A stretch of DNA of 36,832 bases from CAUUJV01 sp963545565 (GCA_963545565.1 CAUUJV010000014.1:1-36832), one strand, 5' to 3'; shown: positions 1 to 9,373, counted from the stretch's first letter. The notes: generated by a model not told the origin, from the sequence alone. Made by a program: numbers and translations.

Positions 1-1210
1 ATCGCTCATGCATCACAATCATTGCGCCCATAGCAATCACCATGAATATCGGGAAGAAGTTCATGGTCAGCCCTGCATTATTCGCTAGCAGGCCGAAGCA
101 GGTTGGCATTAAAGTCGCCGCAGTGTATCCAGCCGCCATTTGGAAACCAATAACCGCCTGAGACTTTGTGGAGCCAAAGAAGTCAGGCACAGCATGAATC
201 AAACTTGGATAAATCGGAGCGGCGCCAAGCCCAAGCAACACCAAACCAATCAAAGGCAACACAGAGGATGGAATAAACATCAAGATAAGCGCAATCATGC
301 ACACAATTTGCCCTGCACGAACCCGAGTTGTATCACCCACGGACTCAGGTAAGAATCCGACAAGCATACGACCAACAGTAATTCCCGCAACGAAGAGACT
401 TCCGAAGAATGCTGCCGTTGCAACGCTGATGCCATGTGCTTTCACGAGGTATGTGCTTGCCCACAACATAGAAGTAGTTTCCAGCGAGGAGTAGCAGAAA
501 TAGCATAGCCCAATCTCGATAACACCTGGAACGCGAAGAATTTCCTTGAGCAGGATGGGGCGATTGGCATCATCCATAGCCTTCTCAGCTTCTTTAACGG
601 ACTTGCCTTCTGCTCTTTCTCCCTCGAATTCCTCACGCTCTTCTTCTAAATCTTCAATGTCTTTCTTGAGTACGCGAGGATGAACTTTATTCCACAACGG
701 CAAGCTCACGAAAAGAATTGCAGCAATCACAATCTGGATAAAGCCGATAATTCGATAACCAGTATTCCATGAATCAAAGCGAGTAATTGACCAGCTCATC
801 ACAACTGGCCCAACCGCAGCACCTACACCCCACATAGCGTGGAGCCAACTCATCTGACGATTAGAATAATGCACTGCCACATAATTGTTGAGCGCCACAT
901 CAATGCTTCCAGCACCCAAACCGTAAGGAACTGCAAAAAGGCACAAAAGCGCATAACGGTGGCTGAACGAGAACCCAAACAACGCAATACAGGTAAGAAT
1001 CACACTGACAAGAGTGACGCAGTTGGTTCCAAAGCGCTTGATAAGCCGCTCACTGTTCAATGCAGAAATAATCATAGCGATGAAGCCAGAAGCTGAAACA
1101 GGAACATTGAGTTCCGTGTATATGCGCGGCCAGGCAGAACCAAGTAACGAGTCAGGAAGCCCCAAACTAATGAATGCCGCGTAAATAACAGCGAGTAGCA
1201 ACGATGCCAT
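1..1210 (-). CDS. MFS transporter, partial (3' end beyond left edge)
   Basis: An open frame runs from an ATG at 1210 to the left edge without a stop, giving about 403 visible residues. It is rich in hydrophobic segments that alternate with short charged loops. It fits a major facilitator superfamily sugar or drug permease, with two six-helix halves joined by a long hydrophilic loop. That central loop (about residues 173-218) is unusually charged, with many Glu and Lys. A GAGG ribosome-binding sequence sits about 8 bases before the ATG. The substrate cannot be told from sequence; a glycine-rich helix with conserved Asp (about residues 97-105) resembles FucP/YfkF-like permeases. There is no partner gene in view: the next gene in the same direction, DUF4256, lies about 180 bases upstream. 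Confidence is high for the family and low for the substrate. Confidence 0.85.
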   Translation of the reverse strand, partial: MASLLLAVIYAAFISLGLPDSLLGSAWPRIYTELNVPVSASGFIAMIISALNSERLIKRFGTNCVTLVSVILTCIALFGFSFSHRYALLCLFAVPYGLGAGSIDVALNNYVAVHYSNRQMSWLHAMWGVGAAVGPVVMSWSITRFDSWNTGYRIIGFIQIVIAAILFVSLPLWNKVHPRVLKKDIEDLEEEREEFEGERAEGKSVKEAEKAMDDANRPILLKEILRVPGVIEIGLCYFCYSSLETTSMLWASTYLVKAHGISVATAAFFGSLFVAGITVGRMLVGFLPESVGDTTRVRAGQIVCMIALILMFIPSSVLPLIGLVLLGLGAAPIYPSLIHAVPDFFGSTKSQAVIGFQMAAGYTAATLMPTCFGLLANNAGLTMNFFPIFMVIAMGAMIVMHER

Positions 1211-1388
1211 GTTCCAATCCTCAGATTTCTTGACTGATTCCGACTTCTTTATCTACCAATCAGCAGATAAGGACGGAGAGAACTAAAGAAAGAACTAAGA
1301 AAACAAGCAAAAGCGACTAGAGAAAGCAGCTAGAGCAAACTGAATCGTTAGAGCAAACCGTTAGAGAGAACCGCCAGAGAAGCAGAAA

Positions 1389-1991
1389 TCACAGAACAAC
1401 TTTTGCTCTAAACCCACGCGAAGAATAATACGATTCTGCACCATTGTGGTACGTGAATACGCGACCAAAACGCTTGTCGCAGAACAATGCGCCACCGTTC
1501 TCACGCACATCTTGAGGAGTTAAAACCCAAGTGGATGTTGCTAAGTCAAATTCTCCAACAGTTTGCAGAGCTCGATATTCCTCCTCACTCAGCATCTGCA
1601 CGCTCTCACGACCAGCCACAGAAATAGCGTCATCAGCAGGCTTATTACTTTTACGCTTTTCCCATGCAGCTCTGTCGTAGCAAAGAGCGCGGCGGAATTT
1701 GGGGGTTTCTGCACAACAATCAACAAAGATAAAGGAAGAATTTTTCTTGCTCTGCGACTCCGGTTCTGCGTCTGCACCTGCTTCTATCTTTGCATCTACT
1801 ACTGCTGCGAATTCTGCACTGTCATTTTGTTGGAAAGCCTCTGCAGCTATTACATCAGGCTCTCCCCCAGTTTGCTCCATCCAAATAATAGATTCCAAAG
1901 CTTTCGAGTCTGCGCGCAATTTAGCCTCAACTTTCTGCCAATTAACGCCTTCATGACGCTCAGGGTGAGAATTGAAGCGATCTTTAAGCAC
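1389..1991 (-). CDS. DUF4256 family protein
   Basis: A 200-residue soluble protein starting at GTG 1991; an in-frame TAA just upstream rules out a longer form, and an AGAGGA stretch lies before it. It shows the conserved features of DUF4256: an N-terminal RHEGVNW segment, MEQTGGEPDV, a VDCCAETP-RR-LCYDR block, LSEEEYRALQ, and a C-terminal GGALFCD-R-G-VF-YHNGAESYYSSRGFR block. The family's biochemical function is unknown. An acidic, low-complexity insert (about residues 50-82, rich in Ala, Glu, Asp and Ser) splits the usual run from GGEPDV to the DC-AE-P motif and makes this copy slightly longer than the roughly 185 residues I expect. It appears to be a lone transcription unit. Confidence 0.85.
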   Translation of the reverse strand: MLKDRFNSHPERHEGVNWQKVEAKLRADSKALESIIWMEQTGGEPDVIAAEAFQQNDSAEFAAVVDAKIEAGADAEPESQSKKNSSFIFVDCCAETPKFRRALCYDRAAWEKRKSNKPADDAISVAGRESVQMLSEEEYRALQTVGEFDLATSTWVLTPQDVRENGGALFCDKRFGRVFTYHNGAESYYSSRGFRAKVVL

Positions 1992-2211
1992 CTGAATTTA
2001 TTCCTCTGCGTCAAGCTTTGCGGGCAACTCAATCACCTTTTTGTTTTTGGAGCAGCTTTAGGCATCGTGAACCTCTATTCTCATGTCTATTCGACCTAAT
2101 AATTTCTCTTTCAAGCAGTATTTTGAGCTATGCTACACCCCTATTTAACCTCTTTTATAATGCCCCTTATGTGCTCTTATATGCACCTTACATGTTTTTC
2201 TCAACACCCAT

Positions 2212-2241
2212 TTGGCAAAGTCTTGGAGTACGTTGTATAAT
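2212..2241 (+). promoter_or_regulatory. Promoter for tRNA-Lys
   Basis: A -35 box TTGGCA (2212-2217) and a perfect -10 box TATAAT (2236-2241) are separated by 18 bp. The -10 ends 11 bp before the first base of the tRNA. Spacing and position fit a housekeeping sigma promoter driving a monocistronic tRNA. Confidence 0.7.
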
Positions 2242-2252
2242 TTTCGCTTGTT

Positions 2253-2325
2253 GCCCCTCTGGCTCAATGGTTAGAGCAGCGTCCTTTTAAGTCGTGGGTT
2301 GTGGGTTCGAGTCCCACGGGGGGCA
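2253..2325 (+). tRNA. tRNA-Lys (anticodon UUU)
   Basis: 73 nt fold as a cloverleaf: a 7-bp acceptor stem (GCCCCTC with GGGGGGC, one G-T pair), a D-stem GCTC/GAGC with an 8-nt loop, the anticodon loop CTTTTAA with anticodon TTT, a variable loop GGGTT, a T-arm GTGGG-TTCGAGT-CCCAC, and discriminator A. CCA is not encoded. The anticodon stem GCGTC/GTCGT contains a T-T mismatch at positions 30-40 and a terminal G-T pair, so only three of its five pairs are Watson-Crick. A dedicated promoter and a terminator flank it. Confidence 0.93.
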
Positions 2326-2336
2326 CGGATAAGAAC

Positions 2337-2382
2337 GCCGGGTACTTCGAGAGCATTAGCCTCTGAAGCGTCCGGCTTTTTT
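2337..2382 (+). terminator. Rho-independent terminator of tRNA-Lys
   Basis: A hairpin with GCCGG (2337-2341) pairing CCGGC (2372-2376), plus an inner ACTTC/GAAG pairing, is followed by a T6 run at 2377-2382. It sits 11 bp after the tRNA. Confidence 0.8.
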
Positions 2383-2489
2383 AATATAAAATCAAAGGTT
2401 TCTAAGACACATAAAAGTCACATACAAGCTGGAGAGTAGATCGCTAAGCCATCAGAAAAGAGTGATAGTCAGGCTGATTTCACTACCCA

Positions 2490-3071
2490 CTATTCGTGAA
2501 TATATTTCTCTAGTTCTTTGCAATAGTCGTTCCTATCTTCCATCATTTTCTGGCAGTGGCCGTATCCTTTCCACACTCTAATCTGTGCATGCGGATAGGT
2601 TTCAGGGAGAATCCTTTTTGCCTTCCTGTAATCCAAGTCTTTACTGCCATAGGCAAATACGCATTTATTCTGCATGCTCTCAGACAAGGTGGGAAGCTCA
2701 ACGGATGCACAGTCATGAATAATATTTTTTATACTTTCCTCGTTCATAGCGATAAAGTTGTTCACCTGAAGTTGCGCCATATCTTCCCCAAAAATAGAGC
2801 CCATCATCTTCACACTGAATGTTGGATTAGCTAGAGCCTTTTTGTGTGCCTTCAAAAGTACTGATTTGAAAACATGATTCAACAATTTCGCATTCGTGTA
2901 AAAGCTCGTTCCTTCGAAGAACGCATGCTCAAACTGGATGTCAGCATATTTAAGAAGTTCCAAAAGAACCACACCGCCAAGAGACGCTCCGTAACCTAGC
3001 TTCACTTTTGTAGCTACACTATAACGTTGTTGTACGTGAATATTGTTATATTTACACAGAGGAGTACCCAT
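2490..3071 (-). pseudogene. Alpha/beta hydrolase, N-terminally truncated
   Basis: The 193-residue frame contains the nucleophile elbow G-A-S-L-G (about residues 29-33), a later acidic-residue strand (AYGSKDLDY) and a late His in GYGHCQ, so the Ser-Asp-His triad of a small alpha/beta hydrolase is visible. Only about 27 residues precede the elbow. Family members need roughly 60-80 there for the first beta strands and the oxyanion-hole loop. The reading frame ends where the divergent adhesin gene begins: the adhesin start is 24 bp away. I infer that the 5' end was lost when the adhesin locus was placed next to it, and that the product is unlikely to fold. A short functional form cannot be excluded. 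Confidence 0.7.
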
Positions 3072-3094
3072 ATTTTTCTAGAGAGAAAGAAACT

Positions 3095-5094
3095 ATGAAT
3101 AAGGCACGTCTACGCACCCGCTCATTGGCAATTATTGCATCAGTAGTATGCATAATTCTAGCTACGTTTACCCCCCCCGCGCTTTTGCTGCATACACAGC
3201 AGTTATGAATAATGGAGATAACCCATACACTCAAACAACAGCAACTGCTACAGACGACAATTCTAATAGTTTTGAACACACCCTCTATTTCACTGCTCAG
3301 GGTAGCGACGGTGCTACATACACTTCAAATTACTCAACTGCAGACCCTTCTGTGCCAACGTCTGTCCTCAATCTCGATAAGATGACGAAAGATGCTCAAG
3401 GCTACTATCACTTCAATGGAGTTGTTGAGATAACTGCTAAGAACGACGTTAAGAGTTTGGGCTATTGGTTGACTATGCCATCATCTTCAAGCTCTGATAC
3501 CACTCCTAACGTACAGCTCTCTGGTTCACTAACCTTTGAAGGCACAGATGCAACATCAGTTGAGGCAGCCACCCAATATTCGAATAAGGCTGATGCCGGA
3601 AAGTATCTCAGCGCAGCTGATTATAAGGCAAAGTACGGTGACCCTATGCCTGACCTTTACTACGTGAAGTTGGCAGGATCTTTAACTGCAGGGCAAAAAT
3701 TAAAGGTAACTTTCCCATTCGTTCTAAAGAATGCAGATAAGCTTGACTTAACTCAGGCGTCGTCAGCAGTTAACCTTTCAGAAGCCGTTAACGGCAATAT
3801 AGGCCTCCTGCCATGGGGACTTTACACCACTAAAGATGTCACCACAGCAAGTTTAAGCTTTGCTAAAACAGACTCCACGCCGCTCTCCACTGAATGGAAG
3901 CTCTTCAGCTTGTATAAGTCTGATTACGAGGGAAAAACTACAAACAGCGTAGATTATAAGTTCAGCGTAAACAATAAAATTTCTACGGCAACAAGCTTAG
4001 ATTACACCTACACTGGTGTGCCTCAAATTAGCAATGACATTATTGGCCTTGATTCATCTGATTTGTCTTATAAAAACTCCAATGAATCTACTTACACCTC
4101 GCTTCCTGAGATGTTTGAGAATGGCAAAGTAGCGTATGCACGTGGTGGTTACTATCAGCTCAAGCTCGCCAAAATCAAGCAGGCATATGACGGCACAGGC
4201 TGGTCTACAAATGGGATGTACAACACGGTCTACACATACACCACTAGTGGACGCGGTCTTATTGTGAAGGGACTTAATGATAACGGCGAAGCTAGAACTA
4301 ATTGGATTAACGTTGAGCTGTGGCATTACGTTGCCACCACTGAGCGCCTGTGCTTGACAGTTGGAGACACCTTTACTGATGACATGGGTATTGCATGGGT
4401 TCGTCCATACAATAAGGACGAAGTGCGCAATCCACTCAACGACCCTGCACAAGCAAAGCTCATTGACGTTACATATGCTGATGCAGATGGCAACGCAGTA
4501 GACAAAGTTGACACCAGCAAGCCAGGTAAATATACCGTCACTTACCGTTATTACAATGCTGACAGCAACGGCAATCGCACAGCAGACTCTGCTTCCGCAA
4601 AGACCACCGTTTACGTCTATGCAACCAAGGCAGCTTCTTGCCCAGCAGAAGAAACCGCAACTATTTCTTACGATAACAATGGTGGCGAGGGAAGCATTGA
4701 TCAGCAGCAAGTAACATACACTGCAGAAAAAGCTGGAACTGCAGTTCTCTCCGATGGTAAAGCCTTCACCCGCAGCGGATACACTTTCAAGGGTTGGAAC
4801 ACCAAAGCCAACGGAACAGGTACTGCATACGCAGCTTCCGCAACAATGGATTCTGTCACCGGGGATGTAACACTGTATGCTCAGTGGGAGAAACAGCCAG
4901 TTAACACTGACACCTCAGCATCAGACAACAAGTCAACAGAGACGCCTTCTAAGACATCAACGAAAGCATCAGCCAAGACACCAAACTCTCTGGCAAAAAC
5001 CGGCTCAAGCATAGCAGGCATTGCTATTGCAGCTGTCTCAATCATTGCTGCAGCAGTTGCATTAGTTGCTTATCGACGTCGTCGTAATATCTAA
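3095..5094 (+). CDS. LAxTG-anchored surface adhesin, out of frame at a C8 tract (phase-OFF)
   Basis: From ATG 3095 the sequence encodes a signal peptide: basic start MNKARLRTR, then a hydrophobic core. The frame runs into a C8 run at 3171-3178 and stops at codon 38. One more C would join it exactly to the long frame beginning R-A-F-A-A-Y-T, an ideal signal-peptidase site (AFA/AYT), giving a 666-residue protein. That protein has a long Thr/Ser-rich ectodomain, a bacterial Ig-like (group 3/DUF5011-like) domain ending near the TVYVYATK strand, an InlB-type B repeat (about residues 523-600, ending YAQWEK), a Thr/Ser/Lys stalk, the sorting motif LAKTG (about residue 633), a hydrophobic helix and an RRRR tail. 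It would be a sortase-linked adhesin. As written, only the 37-residue leader is made. A sequencing error in the homopolymer is the alternative. No sortase gene is in the window. Confidence 0.8.
3171..3178 (+). repeat. Poly-C tract (C8) in signal-peptide coding region
   Basis: Eight consecutive C residues lie at codons 26-28 of the adhesin leader. Lengths of 9 or 6 restore the frame, whereas 7 or 8 do not. The position, just before the signal-peptidase site, is typical of slipped-strand phase-variable surface proteins. Confidence 0.8.
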
Positions 5095-5120
5095 TGCGGT
5101 AGATATAATCTAAATAGTCT

Positions 5121-5176
5121 AAGATCTCTTCCTCCCCCCCCCTCGCAAATGCGAGGGGGGGGGAGGAAGAGATCTT
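5121..5176 (+). terminator. Perfect 26-bp hairpin with C9/G9 core
   Basis: Left arm 5121-5146 and right arm 5151-5176 are perfect reverse complements with an AAAT loop. The core of the stem is C9 (5134-5142) against G9 (5155-5163), bounded by AAGATCTCTTCCT and its complement. T-rich sequence follows. It sits 27 bp after the first adhesin and 58 bp before the second, so it probably terminates the first. The homopolymer core is itself likely to vary in length. Confidence 0.75.
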
Positions 5177-5233
5177 TATTCTTTCTTATTCCTTCAACAC
5201 CCAAAGCTAGAACTGACTAGAAAGGCTCTACCA

Positions 5234-7187
5234 ATGAGTGCTAAATACCGATATTTATTCAGATTCCTTATGCTGTGCATAAGTTTTGCATGCGTCTTCC
5301 CCGCATCTATCAGCACAGCCCACGCTGCACAAACTACAACGCATACAGTAACCTTCTGACAAAATTCTGGAAGCTCCCAAGAATCTAAGTACATATGCAC
5401 GTTCACTTCTGGTTCGCGCATTATCGGCATTACAACAGGCGGACAACGTGAACTAGGCACACAGACTGATGGCAGCGCGTGCATAACAAACAGTCAATAT
5501 CAGAATACACTTTTAATCAGAGTGGTCTCTTTGGCCGTTTTAGTGCATGGAATACTGCTCGTGATGGTTCGGGGACTTACTATCGCGGTGGTCAAATCCT
5601 CACCGATAGCGATCCAGCAAATATTAACCTTTATGAACAGTGGACAAGTGTTTTTCAGCTTTTAGACGGAGCTAATGCTTTTGCTTCACAAAAACCACAA
5701 GTATTTATTGAGGGCACTTACAACCACCAAACTGAAGCTACTGCTTATGATGTAGACCAATCACAGGCTCTCCATTATCGTGCTTCACTAGACTTCACAC
5801 AGAATAGAAAAACTCTGTCAACGCTGTGGGGTCGTATAGACAAGGTTACCGATTATCACGGTTTCCTTAAAGCAAAATTTGATTCCCGATTCAAATTCAA
5901 TAAAACCGTTGATGTCGTCTTCGCTTCCACATGGCTGAAACCTGATGAAGCAGCACTACAACAGGATTCCCTTCAAGCTGTGAAAGTCTCTCAGGAAGAT
6001 TACAACGCAATAGCCGTATCTGATGATCCATATCTGCGCGTAGGCGGAGAAATTGATATGCATATCAATGGCACTACTCAGGATGGATACACTAAGTTTG
6101 ATAATGCTAATTCCTCAGCCAACTGGCAAGTAGCACGTCTCTTCCCTACAGGTAAACTTGACGTCGCTCTGCGTGATATCGACACGAATAAAGAGATTAC
6201 AACATCAAATTCTCCAATTTCTGGCACACGACGCTCTACGAAAACATCAGGCATTTACCGTGCTTCTGGAGCTGCCGTCGACAGCAACGGCACAGTTCTT
6301 GAAGACGGTACTTCCAGCAGTTTATGGCAGTCGCAAGGCCGCAGCTACAATCCACTTTTAGCACAGGCAAATCCTGATGCTCAGGATACGGCAAACTATT
6401 CTGACGCTTGGTCTGTGACGCCTCCAAGTATTCCTGGATTATGTACGTTCAGGCAATGTCTGACTCCGAAGCAGTAAGCAGCAGCACTGCCTTTACACCA
6501 TGCTCTGTAAACAATAATCAATGCTCTGTTATACACAATCTCAGCAACGACTTTAATTTCAAGTCTCCTGCACGTGTGACGCTACTCTACACGCGCTCTG
6601 GTTCTATTTCAAAGAAAGTATGGCTTGACGCAAATCAAAACGGCGTATTCGATTCATACGAACAGCCTTTCGAAGGAATTTCAGCCGCGTTGTACTACGA
6701 AGACGGCACGGTAGTAGTCGACAATAATACTGGCAAGGCTCTCACGACCAAGACAGATAAGAACGGGGAATATTCTTTTACTGAATTAACACCGAGCGCA
6801 TGGAATTCTTCAGGGCAAAAACGCTATTATGTGAAGTTTGCTATTCCTGATGGATACGCTGTCTCATCATCATCTCTAACTACTGGCATTGTGTCAACAA
6901 CAAATGCCAAGGGTATTACCCAATTGTTGACTGTTACTCCAGGTGAGATGAATAGTACAGCAAATATGGGGTTATACCGAGCACCATCTGCTCCCTCAAC
7001 TCCCTCAACTCCCTCCAACTCACATACAAAAACTGTACAAACTGGTTCAAAACATTCAGCACAAAAGTTAGCTTCAACAGGATCTAGCGTAGCTATTATT
7101 GGTCTGCTTGTTTTGCTGCTTGTTTTTGCCGGCATTGTCGCACATAGATGGGTATTGCGCACAAGAAAATACACGGATAAGAGATGA
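5234..7187 (+). pseudogene. LAxTG-anchored adhesin with InlB-B and SdrD-B-like domains, multiply disrupted
   Basis: ATG 5234 opens a signal peptide with cleavage near A-H-A/A-Q, but codon 42 is TGA (5357-5359), inside what should be the first strand of an InlB-type B repeat (HTVTF, then stop). After this the matching frame shifts between about 5460 and 5490 into the frame read to 6477, which carries the rest of the B repeat (SAWNTARDGSGTYY ... LYEQW) and a large ectodomain. A second shift near 6436-6450 moves to the frame ending at 7187. That frame holds an SdrD B-like fold (K-VWLDANQNGVFDSYE, then NGEYSFTEL, then YYVKFAIPDGY), a Ser-Pro-Thr linker, sorting motif LASTG, a hydrophobic helix and a basic tail. 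Three lesions make it a decayed adhesin. None lies in a long homopolymer, unlike the upstream paralogue. Confidence 0.82.
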
Positions 7188-7215
7188 GGCAATAATAAAG
7201 AATTAAAGTAAGTTA

Positions 7216-7286
7216 AAGCCGTGAATCATCTATGCACGATAGGTAATTAATTTTTGGTCTATCAAAACATATTCGGTTCACGGCTT
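7216..7286. repeat. Inverted repeat, 10 bp arms
   Basis: AAGCCGTGAA (7216-7225) and its exact complement TTCACGGCTT (7277-7286) enclose a 51-nt AT-rich loop shortly after the second adhesin. It may be a weak bidirectional terminator between the adhesin remnant and the DUF3800 remnant, but there is no clear T-run. Confidence 0.4.
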
Positions 7287-7426
7287 CTCCAATGTTATGC
7301 AAGCACCCCGAGTATTCTAAAGATTCTAAAAGCGCAGCAAAACAGCAAGCGCTCCTTCGTAAATAGCCTACTCATGGCACACAAATCTAATAATCGAGTA
7401 GCGCAGAAACTGATATAAGTTCTCCA

Positions 7427-8101
7427 TCAGTTTAGATATTTTTGATGAATGACTTTATACATACCTTTAAGGAATTGTCTGCGCGTACCGAAGAATCTTT
7501 TATCAGTATTCGTTGGTATATCACGCTGATACTTAAAATAAGCGAGCTCAACCGTGCATATACAGTCAGCAACTTTGCTGAGAATATAGTCTTTTTCCTG
7601 ATAGTTTTGATACGTTATTGTTCTCATTGAGAACAAATCTTCCATAGCGTCATGAATTGCTAGAGCGATAGTCTTCTGTCCGTCATCATAATAAACTTTA
7701 ATTACATCGAACTATTAAAAATACTCTAAACGTTCAGTAAGTTTGTCTATGAGGCCTCGCTTCATCATTACTCTCACCTCTCTGAGACTAGAGTAATTCT
7801 TCTTATCAAGACAGACACAAAATATTTTATGGGAACTTTGCGGATGAATCCTCTAAACGCAGAAAAAAAGTTTTTTACGATCCTCGATACTGATATCTCT
7901 ATACTTTTCATTATCATTCATTAACGAACCTGCATGAAAAGGTATATTGGGCAATCCCCTACTGACTAAATCGTCATGATAATCAGCAATATAAGAATTT
8001 ACAAGTTCATCTTGCTCATGTACCACTACCGCCAAAATGTAATAAGAGCTAAGCAGATTATCACTACCGAATTCATCAAAGAATAAGCTTAATTCCCGCA
8101 T
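7427..8101 (-). pseudogene. DUF3800 family protein, frameshifted
   Basis: The N-terminal part (from ATG 8101) reads MRELSLFFDEFGSD, the DUF3800 start with its acidic DE motif, and continues to DRKKLF. The frame then breaks at a 7-base A/T run (7862-7868). The next matching stretch (AFRGFIRKVPIKYF) is in another frame, a further shift gives DKKNYSSLREVR to LTERLEYF, then TAA-TAG stops. After the stops the frame continues through IKVYYDDGQ and KVADCICTVELAY to the C-terminal FFGTRRQFLK. The domain order matches a complete DUF3800 protein, a family often linked to mobile elements or defence (RNase H-like fold proposed). At least two frameshifts and a double stop mean it is not functional. Confidence 0.75.
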
Positions 8102-8292
8102 GAAAAACCCTTAGAGATAAAGTATTGCCGAGGAAAAGCCCCCGGCGCGCTGGAAACCTCTTCTAGAAGAAGATTACTCTCTTTATAACACACTGCGCCT
8201 CAGTAATCAATGCTGACAAGCCTCTGCTCCACCTCGCTTGTTTCATACAAATTTTATGATTATCAACACAATTTTTATTTATCTTATTCAAG

Positions 8293-8322
8293 CTGACAAC
8301 AAAAATCATCTAAGACTATAAA
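8293..8322 (+). promoter_or_regulatory. Candidate promoter of nucleoside-salvage operon
   Basis: CTGACA (8293-8298) and TATAAA (8317-8322) are 18 bp apart, about 50 bp before the nucleoside hydrolase start. The -35 differs from consensus at its first base. The rest of 8102-8370 shows no gene. Confidence 0.4.
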
Positions 8323-8370
8323 TATAAGATAAAACGTTGTATCATAGAGAGTGATGCAAAGGAGCATTCG

Positions 8371-9339
8371 ATGAAGAAAATTATCTTAGATTTAGACACT
8401 GGTATTGATGACACACTCGCTATCGCATATGTACTAGGGTCTCCTGATGCTGAACTCATTGGTATCACAGGAACTGTCGGAAACGTCACTTTAGAAACTG
8501 GCATCCGCAATGATCTTGCAATTCTTGCCATGTTTGGACACAACGAGATTCCAGTCTTCCGCGGAATAGACCATGTTTCAACAGAGACAGAAGCGTATAA
8601 GCCAACTTGGATGGAACATGCATTGTGGCATGGCCATAACGGAGTAGGCGAGATGACGATTCCTGCAACACCTACAAGGCAACCTGAGGAGAAAAATGCT
8701 GTTGACTTCATCATCGATTCAGTAAAAACCTACCCAAAGGGTGACTTAGTCATCGTGCCTACTGGAGCCAGTACCAATATTGCAGCAGCACTTACTAAAG
8801 CCCCTGACATTGCAGAAAAAATCACTATCGTAACCATGGGAGGCTCACTTACACAGCCGGGCAACGCATCATTCTTTGCAGAAGCTAATGCTGCCACCGA
8901 TCCTGAAGCGACTAATGCCATGTATGCCACAGATTCCGATATCACTATGATCGGCTTAGACGTTACCATGCAAGCTCTGATGACGGAAAAAGATGTTGCT
9001 CAGCTCGCCACAATCAATACTAAGGCTGCACAATTCTTGGCTGGCATGCTTACTTATTATTTGAGAGTCAGCAAGGAGAACGACCCAGCATATCAAGGTG
9101 GTTGCAATCTACACGATCCTCTTTCTGCTGCGGTCGCCATTGACCCAACGTTGGCAACCACCTTCCCCATCAACCTAATGTGCGAGACAGAGGGGCCAGG
9201 GCGCGGGCGCACAATTGGCGACCCAGCACGTCTTCTTGCTCCCGTTAAAAATACAAAGGTTGCCCTTACTCTCGACCGCGAACGCTTCACTAGCCAGTTC
9301 CTACATTATCTCTTTGATCTCGCAGCCAGTTGCGAATAA
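8371..9339 (+). CDS. Inosine/uridine-preferring nucleoside hydrolase
   Basis: A 322-residue member of the IUNH family, which splits ribonucleosides into base and ribose using a bound calcium ion. The N-terminal calcium and ribose site is intact: D7-L-D9-T-G-I-D13-D14. A second Asp needed for metal binding lies in the late LHDPLSAA segment. An AAAGGAG Shine-Dalgarno sequence precedes the ATG. It is the first gene of a three-gene operon: an MFS permease starts 34 bp later and a ribokinase overlaps the permease, so the ribose released here can be phosphorylated at once. Which nucleoside is preferred (RihA, RihB, RihC or purine-specific type) cannot be read from sequence. There is no signal peptide, so it is cytoplasmic. 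Confidence 0.92.
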   Translation: MKKIILDLDTGIDDTLAIAYVLGSPDAELIGITGTVGNVTLETGIRNDLAILAMFGHNEIPVFRGIDHVSTETEAYKPTWMEHALWHGHNGVGEMTIPATPTRQPEEKNAVDFIIDSVKTYPKGDLVIVPTGASTNIAAALTKAPDIAEKITIVTMGGSLTQPGNASFFAEANAATDPEATNAMYATDSDITMIGLDVTMQALMTEKDVAQLATINTKAAQFLAGMLTYYLRVSKENDPAYQGGCNLHDPLSAAVAIDPTLATTFPINLMCETEGPGRGRTIGDPARLLAPVKNTKVALTLDRERFTSQFLHYLFDLAASCE

Positions 9340-9373
9340 ATCAGATGCCAAATTAAGAGAAAGGAATCTTCTC

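Noticed and set aside
1563..2099. 178-residue plus-strand frame opposite DUF4256
   Set aside because: Antisense to a gene with clear family motifs; Cys/Phe-rich translation.
4054..4710. 218-residue minus-strand frame inside the first adhesin
   Set aside because: Cys/Val-rich translation without motifs or ribosome-binding site; shadow of the adhesin.
7603..7626. Additional copy of the TTTTGATAC motif within the DUF3800 remnant
   Set aside because: It lies in former coding sequence, has altered spacing and no 21-bp partner, so it is likely coincidental.
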